64,000 nt of DNA from Streptomyces sp. SID8352 (GTDB taxonomy: Bacteria; Actinomycetota; Actinomycetes; Streptomycetales; Streptomycetaceae). Both the position numbers and the translations under genes were made by a program. Each line of letters starts with the position of its first letter. The stretch's first letter is position 1. The stretch is taken from assembly GCF_009862265.1 (NCBI RefSeq), contig NZ_WWGX01000038.1:113570-177569 (forward strand), given 5' to 3'. Below, piece by piece: positions 45,764 through 56,330 of the stretch. Below the pieces are notes generated by a model. That model searched no databases and had not been told where the DNA came from. It was given only the letters and a program-made list of their open reading frames with translations.

Positions 45764-46495
45764 GTGGCGAACAAGAACATCCCCGACTCCGCCTACTCCG
45801 ACGACGACGGCTCCGCCGACCCCCGGCTCGGCGCGGCCCTCGCCGCCTGGGCCGAGGACCGCACCGCCGTCGGACCGGTGCTGCGGGCACTGAAGGGCAC
45901 CCGGCTGCTCGTCCCCGTGGTGGCGGTCCTCGGCGAGGTCGAGGAGGACGAGAACGGGCTGCGCCGCGAGAAGACCAGCGACATGGCCGTCCCGACGCTC
46001 AAGGCCGACGGCCGCACCGCGCTGCCCGCCTTCACCTCGACCGACGCCCTGGCCCGCTGGGACCCGGGGGCCCGCCCCGTCGCCGTACCGCTGCACCAGG
46101 CGCTGCGGGCCGCCGCCCACGAGAAGGCCGACACCATCGTCCTGGACATGGCCGGACCGGTGCCCTTCGAACTGACCGGGCCCGCGCTGACGGCCCTGGC
46201 CGAGGGTCGCAGCAGCACCGACCCGCTGACCGACCCCGCCGTCGTGGACGCCGTGCGCGGGGCCGTCGCCGCCGAGTCCGCCGTCCTGCGCGCCCACCTG
46301 GGGCCGGGGCAGGCCGACGGCATCCTCGCCCTCGTCCTCGACCCGGGCGCGGTCCCCGCCGAGGCCGCCCGCGCCGTCGCCGGACGGCTGGCCGCCGACG
46401 AGACGCTGAGGGCCCGTCTGGTGCGCGGCCTCGACCTGGCACTGCTGCCGGCCGGGGCGACGCCACCGGGCGAGCCGCTGTACGTACGGGGATGA
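45764..46495 (+). CDS. SseB-family protein
   Basis: A 243-residue protein with an SseB N-terminal domain (GAALAAWAEDRTAVGPVLRALKGTRLLVPVVAVL, later GRTALPAFTSTDALARWDP and DTIVLDMAGPVPFEL). It is a family frequent in Streptomyces and without a firm function. The GTG start is supported by a -10 element 8 nt upstream. Confidence 0.8.
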   Translation: MANKNIPDSAYSDDDGSADPRLGAALAAWAEDRTAVGPVLRALKGTRLLVPVVAVLGEVEEDENGLRREKTSDMAVPTLKADGRTALPAFTSTDALARWDPGARPVAVPLHQALRAAAHEKADTIVLDMAGPVPFELTGPALTALAEGRSSTDPLTDPAVVDAVRGAVAAESAVLRAHLGPGQADGILALVLDPGAVPAEAARAVAGRLAADETLRARLVRGLDLALLPAGATPPGEPLYVRG

Positions 46496-46531
46496 CGCGG
46501 GCGCCGCGTACGGGGGAGGGGCGGAGGGGGA

Positions 46532-46888
46532 TCAGGCGTAGAGCGGGCCGGTGTACTTCTCGCCCGGCCCCCGGCCCGGCTCGTCCGGGACCAGTGACGC
46601 CTCGCGGAAGGCGAGCTGGAGCGACTTCAGCCCGTCGCGCAGCGGCGCCGCGTGGAACGAGCTGATCTCGGTCGTGCTCGCGTCCAGCAGGCCGGCCAGC
46701 GCGTGCACCAGCTTGCGGGCCTCGTCCAGGTCCTTGTGCTCCTCGCCCTCCTCGGACAGACCGAGCTTCACGGCGGCGGCGCTCATCAGGTTGACGGCGA
46801 CCGTCACGATCACCTCGACCGCCGGGACCTCGGCGATGTCGCGGGCCATGGCGTCGAAGTCGGGCGTCTCAGGGGAGGTCTCACTCAT
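46532..46888 (-). CDS. DUF1844 domain protein
   Basis: A 118-residue protein that matches DUF1844 along its full length (VEVIVTVAVNLMSAAAVKLGL, then DLDEARKLVHALAGLLDA). ATG chosen; TATCGT ends 7 nt upstream, consistent with a leaderless transcript. An in-frame GTG adds three residues. It is divergent from infC, the usual place in Streptomyces. No function known. Confidence 0.88.
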   Translation of the reverse strand: MSETSPETPDFDAMARDIAEVPAVEVIVTVAVNLMSAAAVKLGLSEEGEEHKDLDEARKLVHALAGLLDASTTEISSFHAAPLRDGLKSLQLAFREASLVPDEPGRGPGEKYTGPLYA

Positions 46889-46895
46889 GCCGTTC

Positions 46896-46901
46896 ACGAT
46901 A
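46896..46901 (-). promoter_or_regulatory. Leaderless promoter -10 element of the DUF1844 gene
   Basis: TATCGT on the minus strand, 7 nt before ATG. Confidence 0.45.
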
Positions 46902-46973
46902 GGGCCACCGGCCCGCCCCCTTGACAGCAGGACCGGGTGCGCCCCGGGGTTCGCGCACGCGTTCTCGAGCTGC

Positions 46974-47287
46974 TAACCTTGTGTAACGACCGGTCGGAGT
47001 CGCGCGCCCATGGGCAGCGGATCCGACCCACAAGTGGAGGCTTCGAACTCCCACCCGACCGTCCCCCGGGACGGCGGGTCTCCGGTCAGGCGGTCCCGTC
47101 CCCGAGGCGGTGACCGGCCCGAAAGCGCGCCCCGCGGCCGTCGTGGTGGTGCTCCGGTAGCAGTTCGAGGAGCCCCGCATGTGACCGTCCGGGGCATTTT
47201 TTGTGTGCCGGCCCGGTCAGGTCCAACGAACAGAGACGTTACGCGGCTGTCCGCCAGACCGTCGCGTGGTGCTACCGAGGAGGATCC
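46974..47287 (+). ncRNA. Structured 5' leader of infC-rpmI-rplT with attenuator
   Basis: About 300 nt between a likely promoter (TAACCT at 46974-46979) and the infC start. It can fold GGTCGGA with TCCGACC (46992-47028), a CCGTCCC/GGGACGG hairpin (47059-47074), and a GGTCA/TGACC closing pair (47084-47115). It then reaches an intrinsic terminator: GCCCCG and CGGGGC, 12-nt loop, then ATTTTTTG (47172-47202). Such an arrangement suggests autogenous or ribosome-linked control, as in L20 leaders of other phyla, but I do not recognise a known family. Confidence 0.6.
47172..47202 (+). terminator. Intrinsic terminator inside the infC leader
   Basis: 6-bp G/C stem (GCCCCG/CGGGGC) followed by a run of six T; 85 nt upstream of infC. 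Confidence 0.7.
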
Positions 47288-47959
47288 ATCAGCGCCGAGC
47301 CCCGCATCAACGACCGGATTCGCGTTCCCGAGGTGCGACTTGTCGGTCCCAGCGGCGAGCAGGTCGGGATTGTCCCGCTTGCCAAGGCCCTGGAGCTTGC
47401 GCAGGAGTACGACCTCGATCTCGTCGAGGTGGCGGCGAACGCCCGTCCGCCCGTGTGCAAGCTCATGGACTACGGGAAGTTCAAGTACGAGTCGGCCATG
47501 AAGGCCCGTGAGGCGCGCAAGAACCAGGCGCACACGGTCATCAAGGAGATGAAGCTCCGGCCGAAGATCGACCCGCACGACTATGACACCAAGAAGGGTC
47601 ACGTCGTCCGGTTCCTCAAGCAGGGCGACAAGGTCAAGATCACGATCATGTTCCGCGGTCGCGAGCAGTCCCGGCCGGAGCTCGGCTACCGCCTGCTGCA
47701 GCGCCTCGCGGAGGACGTCCAGGACCTCGGGTTCGTCGAGTCGAACCCGAAGCAGGACGGCCGCAACATGATCATGGTCCTCGGTCCGCACAAGAAGAAG
47801 ACCGAGGCCATGGCCGAGGCCCGTCAGGCGCAGGAAGCCCGCAAGGCCGACGCCAAGGCCAACCCCGGCAAGTCGCAGAACGCCGCCGAGACGGCGCCCG
47901 CGACGGACACCGCCGAGGACGAGGCCGAGGCTCCGGCGGGGGCTTCCGCGGAGGCGTGA
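47288..47959 (+). CDS. infC: Translation initiation factor IF-3, non-canonical ATC start
   Basis: A 223-residue IF-3: N-domain ([22 protein letters not shown]), linker and C-domain ([37 protein letters not shown]), with an actinobacterial acidic C-tail. The conserved sequence begins after SAEPRIND, and the only start with a good ribosome-binding site (GAGGAGGA) is ATC at 47288. Rare AUN starts are a known feature of infC and allow autoregulation by IF-3. It heads the infC-rpmI-rplT operon. Confidence 0.93.
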   Translation: MSAEPRINDRIRVPEVRLVGPSGEQVGIVPLAKALELAQEYDLDLVEVAANARPPVCKLMDYGKFKYESAMKAREARKNQAHTVIKEMKLRPKIDPHDYDTKKGHVVRFLKQGDKVKITIMFRGREQSRPELGYRLLQRLAEDVQDLGFVESNPKQDGRNMIMVLGPHKKKTEAMAEARQAQEARKADAKANPGKSQNAAETAPATDTAEDEAEAPAGASAEA

Positions 47960-48065
47960 CCCCGGGGGCCCCGGCCCCTGGACAACCGATTCAAGAACGA
48001 CGCTCCACCGTGCCCGGTTTCACGACCGGGCACCGGAGCGCCACCGACGAGGAGAGTACGGCGCT

Positions 48066-48260
48066 ATGCCGAAGAACAAGTCGCACAGCGGTGCCAGCAA
48101 GCGCTTCAAGATCACCGGCTCCGGCAAGGTGCTCCGTGAGCGCGCCGGCAAGCGCCACCTGCTTGAGCACAAGTCGTCCCGCGTGACGCGCCGCCTCACC
48201 GGCAACGCCGAGATGGCCCCGGGCGACGCCGCGAAGATCAAGAAGCTTCTCGGCAAGTGA
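48066..48260 (+). CDS. rpmI: Ribosomal protein bL35
   Basis: A 64-residue basic protein of the large subunit ([36 protein letters not shown]). The ATG follows GACGAGGAG. Lies between infC and rplT as in most bacteria. Confidence 0.97.
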   Translation: MPKNKSHSGASKRFKITGSGKVLRERAGKRHLLEHKSSRVTRRLTGNAEMAPGDAAKIKKLLGK

Positions 48261-48357
48261 CGTACGGGCGCCACTGAGCGCCGTACGGCAGGACCGGGAC
48301 CCATTCGATACCGGGCCGCGTGAGGATCACCGCGGCCCCGCTACAAGGAGTAACTAA

Positions 48358-48741
48358 GTGGCACGCGTCAAGCGGGCAGTCAACGCCCACAAGAAGCGCC
48401 GGGCGATCCTCGAGCAGGCCTCCGGCTACCGTGGTCAGCGTTCGCGCCTGTACCGCAAGGCCAAGGAGCAGGTCACCCACTCGCTGGTCTACAACTACAA
48501 CGACCGCAAGAAGCGCAAGGGCGACTTCCGTCAGCTGTGGATCCAGCGCATCAACGCCGCTGCCCGCGCCAACGGCATCACGTACAACCGCTTCATCCAG
48601 GGCCTGAAGGCCGCCAACGTCGAGGTCGACCGCAAGATCCTCGCCGAGCTGGCCGTGAACGACGCGGGTGCCTTCGCGGCGCTCGTCGAGGTCGCGCAGA
48701 AGGCGCTCCCGAGCGACGTGAACGCGCCGAAGGCCGCGTGA
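48358..48741 (+). CDS. rplT: Ribosomal protein bL20
   Basis: A 127-residue large-subunit assembly protein ([40 protein letters not shown]). GTG start after AAGGAG. In some phyla bL20 represses this operon; here the leader upstream of infC is the obvious candidate site. Confidence 0.97.
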   Translation: MARVKRAVNAHKKRRAILEQASGYRGQRSRLYRKAKEQVTHSLVYNYNDRKKRKGDFRQLWIQRINAAARANGITYNRFIQGLKAANVEVDRKILAELAVNDAGAFAALVEVAQKALPSDVNAPKAA

Positions 48742-48768
48742 CACCGCGCTCGGCCTAGGGGCCGGGCC

Positions 48769-48803
48769 GAGGACCCGCAGGTGCTGACGCCCTGCGGGTC
48801 CTC
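48769..48803 (+). terminator. Terminator after rplT
   Basis: Perfect 12-bp stem (GAGGACCCGCAG with CTGCGGGTCCTC) with an 11-nt loop, 28 bp after the stop codon. Confidence 0.8.
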
Positions 48804-48863
48804 TGCTGCGCGGAAGGTGTTCCCCCGCGCCGCAGGTGAAGCTTTCCCCTGCTCCGGATACTT

Positions 48864-49742
<879 letters not shown>

Positions 49743-49795
49743 TAGGGTGACCAGCTCAGGGGCCCACTTGAACAGATGAGAGGTGGGGTGCGGGA

Positions 49796-50947
49796 ATGAG
49801 CGTCGGCACGAGCAGCGCACCGGAGGCACACCGGGCGGTGCGCCCGCCCGCTCCCCGTGCGCCCGGCGACGCGGACGACCACGGGACCGACCCCTGCCTC
49901 GACGCCGACGAGCTGCCCGACGGCCTCGTCGTCGCCGACGAGCAGGGCCGGGTGATCCGCTTCAACGCGGCGGCCGCCCGCATCACCGCCGTCGCCGCCG
50001 GGGACGCCCTCGGCCGCCGCCTGGAGACGGTCCTCCCCTTAGAGGACCTGGAGGGCCGCCGCTGGTGGCAGCTCACCGACCCCTACGGCGGCCTCGCCAT
50101 CCGCGTCCGCCAGCCCGAACGGAACCTGCTCCTGCCCGGCGGCCGCGAGGTCCTCGTCGCCGCCCGCTACGTGCGCACCGGACCCACCGGCCCCGTCCAC
50201 CGCGTCGTCGTCACCCTGCGCGACACCGACGCCCGCCGGCGCACCGAACGCAGCCACGCCGAACTCATCGCCACCGTCGCCCACGAGCTGCGTTCCCCGC
50301 TCACCTCCGTGAAGGGCTTCACTGCCACCCTGCTCGCCAAGTGGGACCGGTTCACCGACGACCAGAAGCGCCTGATGCTGGAGACCGTCGACGCCGACGC
50401 CGACCGGGTCACCCGGCTCATCGCGGAACTGCTCGACATCTCCCGCATCGACTCCGGACGGCTGGAGGTGCGCCGCCAGCCCGTCGACATCGGCGCCGCC
50501 GTCAGCCGCCACATCCAGGCCTACGTCGCCGCCGGACAGCCGGCCGACCGCTTCCTCCTCCGCCTCGCCCAGCCGCTGCCCGCCCTCTGGGCCGACCCCG
50601 ACAAGGTCGACCAGGTCCTCAGCAACCTCCTGGAAAACGCGGTGCGCCACGGCGAGGGAACCGTCACCATTGACATCACGGCCGCGGCGTCCCCCCGGGA
50701 GGGCGAGGACACCGGCACGTCGGTCACGGTGAGCGACGAGGGGCCCGGCATCCCGGAGGAGTCCATGAACCGCGTCTTCACCCGCTTCTGGAGGGGCAGC
50801 AAGCGCGGCGGCACCGGACTCGGCCTCTACATCGTCAAGGGCATCGTCGAGGCCCACGGCGGCACCATCACCGTCGGCCGCGCCCCCGCCGGCGGCGCCG
50901 AGTTCCGATTTACCCTGCCCGTGGCGATTCCCGCGTACCTCACCTGA
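49796..50947 (+). CDS. PAS-domain sensor histidine kinase
   Basis: A 383-residue cytoplasmic kinase with no membrane segment. A PAS domain (about 40-140: [24 protein letters not shown]) precedes the H-box ([20 protein letters not shown]), N-box ([19 protein letters not shown]) and G-boxes ([39 protein letters not shown]). ATG start after AGGTGGGG. No response regulator adjoins it. Confidence 0.93.
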   Translation: MSVGTSSAPEAHRAVRPPAPRAPGDADDHGTDPCLDADELPDGLVVADEQGRVIRFNAAAARITAVAAGDALGRRLETVLPLEDLEGRRWWQLTDPYGGLAIRVRQPERNLLLPGGREVLVAARYVRTGPTGPVHRVVVTLRDTDARRRTERSHAELIATVAHELRSPLTSVKGFTATLLAKWDRFTDDQKRLMLETVDADADRVTRLIAELLDISRIDSGRLEVRRQPVDIGAAVSRHIQAYVAAGQPADRFLLRLAQPLPALWADPDKVDQVLSNLLENAVRHGEGTVTIDITAAASPREGEDTGTSVTVSDEGPGIPEESMNRVFTRFWRGSKRGGTGLGLYIVKGIVEAHGGTITVGRAPAGGAEFRFTLPVAIPAYLT

Positions 50948-51092
50948 GAGACGGCGGACCCCACGGGCACGATCGCGTTCCGCCGCCCCGTTAGACTCGG
51001 TCTTTGGCACCTTTGCGTCCGGTTCCGTGGACAGCACGTCTCCGGACCGTGGACGGGGCGTACCAGCCAGCCAATCGGAAGCACGGGAAGAG

Positions 51093-52214
51093 ATGTCGGC
51101 ACCGAATAAGTCGTACGACCCTGTTGAGGTCGAGGCGTTGAAACCGGAAGAGATCGAGCGCATGCGGGACGAGGCGCTCGCCGCCTTCGCCGCCGCGGAC
51201 TCCCTCGACGCGCTCCAGGAGGCCAAGGTCGCCCACACCGGCGGGTCCTCCCCGCTGGCGCTCGCCAACCGCGAGATCGGCGCCCTGCCCCCGCAGGCCA
51301 AGGCCGAGGCCGGCAAACGCGTCGGCCAGGCGCGCGGCGCCGTGAACAAGGCCCTCGCCGCCCGCCAGAGCGAACTGGAGGCCGAGCGCGACGCCCGTGT
51401 CCTGGTCGAGGAGGCGGTGGACGTCACCCTGCCCTACGACCGCGTACCGGCCGGCGCCCGCCACCCGCTCACCACGCTCTCCGAGCGCATCGAGGACATC
51501 TTCGTCGCCATGGGCTACGAGGTCGCCGAGGGCCCCGAGGCCGAGGCCGAGTGGTTCAACTTCGACGCCCTCAACATCGGCCCCGACCACCCGGCCCGCG
51601 GCGAGGCCGACACCTTCTTCGTCCAGGACCCGGACGGCGGCACCGACTCCGGCGTCGTGCTGCGCACCCACACCTCGCCCGTGCAGATCCGCTCCGCGCT
51701 CGACCGGGAACTGCCGGTCTACGTGATCTGCCCCGGCCGCGTGTACCGCACCGACGAGCTGGACGCCACCCACACCCCGGTCTTCCACCAGGTCGAGCTG
51801 CTCGCCGTCGACGAGGGCCTCACCATGACGGACCTCAAGGGCACCCTGGACCACATGGTCCAGTCCCTGTTCGGCGCGGAGATGAAGACCCGGCTGCGGC
51901 CCAACTTCTTCCCCTTCACCGAGCCGTCCGCCGAGATGGACATGCTCTGCTACGTCTGCCGGGGCGCCTCCGTCGGCAACCCCGACCGGCCCTGCCGCAC
52001 CTGCTCCAGCGAGGGCTGGATCGAGCTGGGCGGCTGCGGCATGGTCAACCCGCGGGTCCTCACCGCCTGCGGCATCGACCCGGAGAGGTACAGCGGATTC
52101 GCCTTCGGGTTCGGCATCGAGCGGATGCTGATGTTCCGCCACAACGTCGATGACATGCGAGACATGGTCGAGGGTGACATCCGGTTCACCCGGCCGTTCG
52201 GGATGGAGATCTGA
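51093..52214 (+). CDS. pheS: Phenylalanyl-tRNA synthetase alpha subunit
   Basis: A 373-residue class II catalytic subunit. The N-terminal coiled coil is followed by motifs 1-3 ([69 protein letters not shown], and [20 protein letters not shown]). ATG after GGGAAGAG; upstream in-frame codons lack this. Overlaps pheT by one base. Confidence 0.97.
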   Translation: MSAPNKSYDPVEVEALKPEEIERMRDEALAAFAAADSLDALQEAKVAHTGGSSPLALANREIGALPPQAKAEAGKRVGQARGAVNKALAARQSELEAERDARVLVEEAVDVTLPYDRVPAGARHPLTTLSERIEDIFVAMGYEVAEGPEAEAEWFNFDALNIGPDHPARGEADTFFVQDPDGGTDSGVVLRTHTSPVQIRSALDRELPVYVICPGRVYRTDELDATHTPVFHQVELLAVDEGLTMTDLKGTLDHMVQSLFGAEMKTRLRPNFFPFTEPSAEMDMLCYVCRGASVGNPDRPCRTCSSEGWIELGGCGMVNPRVLTACGIDPERYSGFAFGFGIERMLMFRHNVDDMRDMVEGDIRFTRPFGMEI

Positions 52215-54727
52215 TGCGGGTCCCGCTTTCCTGGCTGCGGGAGTACGTCGACCTGCCGGCCACCGTGACCGGCCGCGATGTGCAGGCCAAGCTGATTTCG
52301 GCCGGGCTGGAGGTCGAGGCCGTCGAGCACCTCGGCGCCGACCTCAAGGGCCCCCTCGTGGTGGGGCAGGTGCGCACCATCGAGGAGCTGGAGGGCTTCA
52401 AGAAGCCCATCCGCTTCTGCACCGTCGACGTCGGCACGGCCAACGGCACCGGTGAGCCGCAGGAGATCGTCTGCGGCGCCCGCAACTTCGCCGTCGGCGA
52501 CAAGGTCGTCGTGGTCCTCCCCGGCGCCACCCTGCCCGGCGGCTTCGGCATCAGCGCCCGCAAGACCTACGGCAGGGTCTCGCACGGCATGATCTGCTCC
52601 GGCGAGGAACTGGGCATGGGCGACGACGGCACGCACGGCATCATCGTGCTGCCGCCCGAGACCGAAGTCGGCAAGGACGCCGTCGAGGTGCTCGAACTCG
52701 TCGACGACGTCCTGGACATCGCCGTCACCGCCAACCGCGGCGACTGCCTGTCCCTGCGCGGTGTCGCCCGGGAGACCGCCATCGCCTACGGCCTGCCGCT
52801 GCGCGACCCGGCCCTGCTCGACGTGCCCGCCCCCAACGCCTACGGCTACCCGGTGACGGTCGACGACCCCGCCGGCTGCGACCGCTTCACCGCCCGCACG
52901 GTGACCGGGCTCAGCCCCGAGGCCCGCTCCCCGATCTGGCTCCAGCGCCGGCTCCAGAAGGTCGGCATGCGCCCGATCTCCCTCGCCGTCGACGTCACCA
53001 ACTACGTGATGATGGAGCTGGGCCAGCCCCTGCACGCCTACGACCGCGGTCTCGTGCGGGGCACCATCGGTGTCCGCCGGGCCCGGCCGGGCGAGAAGCT
53101 CACCACCCTCGACGGGGTCGCCCGCACCCTCGACTCCGGGGACCTCGTCATCACCGACGAGCGCGGTCCCATCGGCCTCGCCGGGGTCATGGGCGGCGCC
53201 AACACCGAGATCGCCGACCACGCCGACCTGGAGAACGCCACCAGCGACGTCGTCATCGAGGCCGCCCACTTCGACGCGGTCGCCATCGCGCGCACCGCCC
53301 GCCGCCACAAGCTGTCCTCCGAGGCGTCCCGCCGCTTCGAGCGCGGCGTCGACCCGCGGGCCGCAGCCGCAGCCGCGCAGCGCACCGTGGACCTGCTGGT
53401 GCTGCTCGCCGGGGGCACCGCCGAGGCCGGTGTCACCGAGGTCAGCGCCCCCTCCGCGCCCCGCACGGTCACCATGGCCGCCGACCACCCCGACCGGGTC
53501 GCCGGCGTCACCTACGGCCGCGAGACCGTGGTGCGCCGCCTCCAGCAGGTCGGCTGCGACGTGTACGGGCAGGACGAGCTGACCGTCACCGTCCCGTCCT
53601 GGCGGCCCGACCTGGCCGAGCCGAACGACCTGGCCGAGGAGGTCATCCGGCTGGAGGGCTACGAGGAGCTTCCCTCCACGCTGCCCCGGCCCCGGGCGGG
53701 CCGCGGTCTGACCCACCGGCAGCGGCTGCACCGCCGGGTCGGACGGGCGCTGGCCGGCGCCGGATACGTGGAGGCGCCGAACTACCCGTTCGTGTCCGAG
53801 CAGGTCTTCGACCAGCTCGGCCTGGACGCCGACGACCCGGACCGCCGGGTCGTCCGGCTGGCGAACCCGCTCAACGACGAGGAGCCCGCGCTGCGGACCT
53901 CGCTGCTGCCGGGACTGCTCACCGCGCTGCGCCGCAACGACGGGCGGGGCGCCCACGACCTGGCCCTGTTCGAGACCGGACTGGTCTTCCACCCGCGCGA
54001 CGGGGGCGGGCCCGCCGCCCGGCCGTCGGTCGAGCGGCGCCCCAGCGCCGAGGATCTGGCCGCGCTGAACGCCGCGCTGCCCCTCCAGCCGCGGCACGTC
54101 GCCGTCGTGCTGTCCGGTGCCCGTGAGCAGAGCGGCTGGTGGGGCGCCGGCCGTCCCGCCGACTGGGCCGACGCGGTCGAGGCCGCCCGGACCGTGGCCC
54201 GCGAGGCCGGTGCCGGACTGGGTGTGCGCAAGGGCCAGTACGGGCCCTGGCACCCCGGCCGGTGCGCCGAGCTGACCATCACGGCCGACGGCACGGAGCG
54301 GATCATCGGCCACGCCGGTGAGCTGCATCCGAGGGTGCTGAAGAGCCTCGGCCTGCCCGCGCGCACCTGTGCGATGGAGCTGGACCTCGACGCCCTGGAG
54401 AGCGTCGGCGACGACACCCCGCGGGCACCGGGCATCTCCACCTTCCCGGTCGCCACCCAGGACGTGGCCCTGGTCGTCGACACCTTCGTCCCGGCGGCGG
54501 ACGTGGAGGCGGCGCTGCGCGAGGGCGCGGGCGAGCTGCTGGAGTCCATCCGGCTGTTCGACGTCTACGACAACGCGGAGCAGCTCGGCGAGGGCCGCCG
54601 GTCGCTGGCGTACGCGCTGCGCTTCCGCGCGGCGGACCGCACCCTGACCGTCGACGAGGCCTCGGCCGCGCGCGACGCGGCGGTGGCGCTCGCGGGTGAG
54701 CGTACGGGCGCGGTGCTGCGCGCGTAG
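52214..54727 (+). CDS. pheT: Phenylalanyl-tRNA synthetase beta subunit
   Basis: An 837-residue subunit with the tRNA-binding (EMAP-like) domain at the N-terminus, the B3/B4 editing domain ([24 protein letters not shown]), B5, the catalytic-like core and the C-terminal anticodon-binding FDX-ACB domain ([25 protein letters not shown]). The ATG overlaps the pheS stop (TGATG), so the subunits are translationally coupled. Followed by a strong terminator. Confidence 0.97.
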   Translation: MRVPLSWLREYVDLPATVTGRDVQAKLISAGLEVEAVEHLGADLKGPLVVGQVRTIEELEGFKKPIRFCTVDVGTANGTGEPQEIVCGARNFAVGDKVVVVLPGATLPGGFGISARKTYGRVSHGMICSGEELGMGDDGTHGIIVLPPETEVGKDAVEVLELVDDVLDIAVTANRGDCLSLRGVARETAIAYGLPLRDPALLDVPAPNAYGYPVTVDDPAGCDRFTARTVTGLSPEARSPIWLQRRLQKVGMRPISLAVDVTNYVMMELGQPLHAYDRGLVRGTIGVRRARPGEKLTTLDGVARTLDSGDLVITDERGPIGLAGVMGGANTEIADHADLENATSDVVIEAAHFDAVAIARTARRHKLSSEASRRFERGVDPRAAAAAAQRTVDLLVLLAGGTAEAGVTEVSAPSAPRTVTMAADHPDRVAGVTYGRETVVRRLQQVGCDVYGQDELTVTVPSWRPDLAEPNDLAEEVIRLEGYEELPSTLPRPRAGRGLTHRQRLHRRVGRALAGAGYVEAPNYPFVSEQVFDQLGLDADDPDRRVVRLANPLNDEEPALRTSLLPGLLTALRRNDGRGAHDLALFETGLVFHPRDGGGPAARPSVERRPSAEDLAALNAALPLQPRHVAVVLSGAREQSGWWGAGRPADWADAVEAARTVAREAGAGLGVRKGQYGPWHPGRCAELTITADGTERIIGHAGELHPRVLKSLGLPARTCAMELDLDALESVGDDTPRAPGISTFPVATQDVALVVDTFVPAADVEAALREGAGELLESIRLFDVYDNAEQLGEGRRSLAYALRFRAADRTLTVDEASAARDAAVALAGERTGAVLRA

Positions 54728-54728
54728 G

Positions 54729-54770
54729 GAAAGAGCGGGGGAACCGGAGATCCGGTTCCCCCGCTCTTTC
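54729..54770 (+). terminator. Terminator of pheST
   Basis: A perfect 20-bp stem starting GAAAGAGCGGGGG with a 2-nt apex and T-rich 3' arm (CTCTTTCG), immediately after pheT. Confidence 0.9.
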
Positions 54771-54941
54771 GTGTTCCGGGTGCGGGGGGCGCCTGGTGGT
54801 GTGCGGAGAGAAAAATACGTGGGCATCTGTCGTCCGGATGTTCCATCGCCACTCATGTGAGCGGCCTATGGACGGTTCGGCGACATCTGCTCACGCATTT
54901 CGCGAGAGGGTCCCCCCGAGGCCCGGCGGCCTCGCCCGCCG
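54771..54941. other. Spacer between pheST and the dehydrogenase fragment
   Basis: Less G/C-rich than its surroundings (for example GAGAAAAATACG), with no gene that can be supported. Confidence 0.4.
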
Positions 54942-55076
54942 TCAGCCGTAGCTGTAGAAGCCGGAGCCGCTCTTCCGGCCCAGACGGCCCGCGTCGACCA
55001 TCCGCTGGAGCAGCGGGGGAGCGGCGTACAGCGGCTCCTTGAACTCCTCGTACATCGAATGGGCGACCGAGGCGAC
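54942..55076 (-). pseudogene. 3-hydroxybutyryl-CoA dehydrogenase, C-terminal fragment
   Basis: Only the last 44 residues plus stop of a 3-hydroxyacyl-CoA dehydrogenase remain. They include the strongly conserved end, YEEFKEPLYAAPPLLQRMVD and AGRLGRKSGSGFYSYG. Upstream on the minus strand the similarity stops abruptly at about 55077; the codons beyond read into unrelated sequence and contain no Rossmann domain. The family is about 280 residues, so roughly 85% is missing. The break coincides with the start of phage-like DNA, which suggests that an element inserted into, or carried, the 3' end of the gene. Confidence 0.8.
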
Positions 55077-55240
55077 CCGGCGGCCCAGGGCTACAGGCCC
55101 CTGACCAGGCGTGTATCCCCTTTCGCAACCTTTCCCGAGGTTCCCTGAACTTTCAGGTTGCGCCCCCCTGAGAACTCCCTCACGGCCTTGAACCTCCCAG
55201 AAACCTCCCTCGCGATGAGGGTGCTGGATGCCAGAATGAC
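55077..55240. other. Putative attachment-site junction (attL-type) region
   Basis: The first bases past the dehydrogenase break have a lower G/C content and short inverted words (for example AACCT and AGGTT around 55127-55160) and hold no gene. The core sequence cannot be defined because the other junction is outside the window. Confidence 0.4.
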
Positions 55241-55243
55241 GAA

Positions 55244-55274
55244 CCCCTCTGCGCCGGTCGTGGGCGCAGAGGGG
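55244..55274. terminator. Strong hairpin near the element boundary
   Basis: Perfect 12-bp stem (CCCCTCTGCGCC with GGCGCAGAGGGG) and a 7-nt loop. Confidence 0.75.
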
Positions 55275-55574
55275 TCCCACCCATACCGGCGGCGCGCTTC
55301 CCAAGGCGTCGCCGGCGGGCGGTCTCGTGGCGGGGTGCAGGCGCGGCTTGGCCTTACGTTGCGACGGATCTCGGGTAGGGGAGCCGCATCAATACTCCCG
55401 AGTGTGTGTTCGATTACTGCACGGTACAGGCAGGTGGGCGGCATATGCCAGAGGTGTGCCGGGTCTCACCTACCGAGTAGTACGAGCCTGAGTCTCCCCT
55501 GCCATCCCCCAAGATCGCAAAAAGCGGAATGCAGTACGCAGACAATCGACCTTGATCGCCAGAACGTGTGACGG
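55275..55574. other. Intergenic region in the element
   Basis: No gene is supported. The last 60 bp before the XRE gene are A/T-richer and may contain its promoter. Confidence 0.35.
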
Positions 55575-55808
55575 GTGCGAGACCTGCCCGAAGACGACGA
55601 CTGGACGGCCGCGCGACTCCGAGCTATCGGAGATCGCGTCCGGGCTGAGCGGCGGCGGCAGCGCCTGACCCAGGATGAGGTGTGGCAGGCCGCGCGGGTC
55701 GACCGCCGTACTGTCCAGAACATCGAGGCCGGGCGAGAGATGAAGCTCACCACCCTGCTCCGCATCGCCTGGGTCCTGGACGTCCCACCTGCCGACCTCC
55801 TCCGGTGA
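55575..55808 (+). CDS. Small XRE-family helix-turn-helix protein
   Basis: A 77-residue DNA-binding protein consisting only of an XRE domain (LRAIGDRVRAERRRQRLTQDEVWQAARVDRRTVQNIEAGREMKLTTLLRIAWVLDVPPADLL). A typical phage or mobile-element control protein or antitoxin-like regulator. The GTG start lacks a clear ribosome-binding site. It converges on the small operon that follows on the minus strand. Confidence 0.8.
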   Translation: MRDLPEDDDWTAARLRAIGDRVRAERRRQRLTQDEVWQAARVDRRTVQNIEAGREMKLTTLLRIAWVLDVPPADLLR

Positions 55809-55854
55809 GCGCCGGGGTCCGCGCCGAAGCGATCGGCGGTGTCCCGACCCGGGC

Positions 55855-56004
55855 TCATCGCACCGGCCCGTCCGGGGCGGTCTGCTTCCGTGATGCCGGG
55901 CAGTGGACGGGGTGCACGACGACCTCGGCGGCGCCCGACGCGGAGTGGATCGGGATGGTCTCCGACGTGCCCTTGATCGGCTTGTCGCAGCGTGCGCAGT
56001 TCAC
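55855..56004 (-). CDS. 49-residue Cys/His-rich protein
   Basis: A very short gene: VNCARCDKPIKGTSETIPIH, then a His/Cys pair (HPVHC). C-x2-C and H-x2-H/C spacing suggests one zinc site. GTG starts within a GTGA overlap with the previous stop and follows GAAGAAGGACCC, so it is coupled to the two upstream genes. I do not recognise it. Confidence 0.65.
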   Translation of the reverse strand: MNCARCDKPIKGTSETIPIHSASGAAEVVVHPVHCPASRKQTAPDGPVR

Positions 56005-56330
56005 TGGGGTCCTTCTTCCGTGAGGAGTTGGAGGGTGCGGCGCGCTTCACACGGGCGCCGCCTCTCGCACTGATCGCAGCCATTGGGGTGCTTGGTGTAG
56101 GTGGTGGCGGCGACGCGGTGGACGCACGGTCGGCAGCCGCGGGGGTGGATGGGAACGCCGGCGGGGCTGGGGCGGATGCCGAGGTCGACGCCGGTGTCCT
56201 CGGTGACCGAGGTCGCACACCAGGGGCAGGCCCGGCCGTCGCGCTGGGCGTCGGAGAGGAGGCGCAACTGCGGCAGCGCCAGCATGGTCGTACCGCGCTG
56301 CTCCGGCGTGCTCGCCGCCTGGGCGCTCAT
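56001..56330 (-). CDS. Cys-rich small protein of unknown function
   Basis: A 109-residue protein with four Cys motifs: CPWC, CRPCVH, CDQCERRRPC. They would bind one or two zinc ions. The ATG overlaps the stop of the upstream gene (ATGA) and its own stop overlaps the next start (GTGA). Function unknown; the third position of the operon is another Cys/His protein. Confidence 0.65.
   Translation of the reverse strand: MSAQAASTPEQRGTTMLALPQLRLLSDAQRDGRACPWCATSVTEDTGVDLGIRPSPAGVPIHPRGCRPCVHRVAATTYTKHPNGCDQCERRRPCEARRTLQLLTEEGPQ

Noticed and set aside
50948..51092. T-box riboswitch before pheS
   Set aside because: No specifier-loop structure and no T-box sequence (TGGNACCGCG-like) is visible, and the leader is too short.
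51950..54856. 968-residue minus-strand frame over pheT
   Set aside because: Antisense of pheT, no family match.
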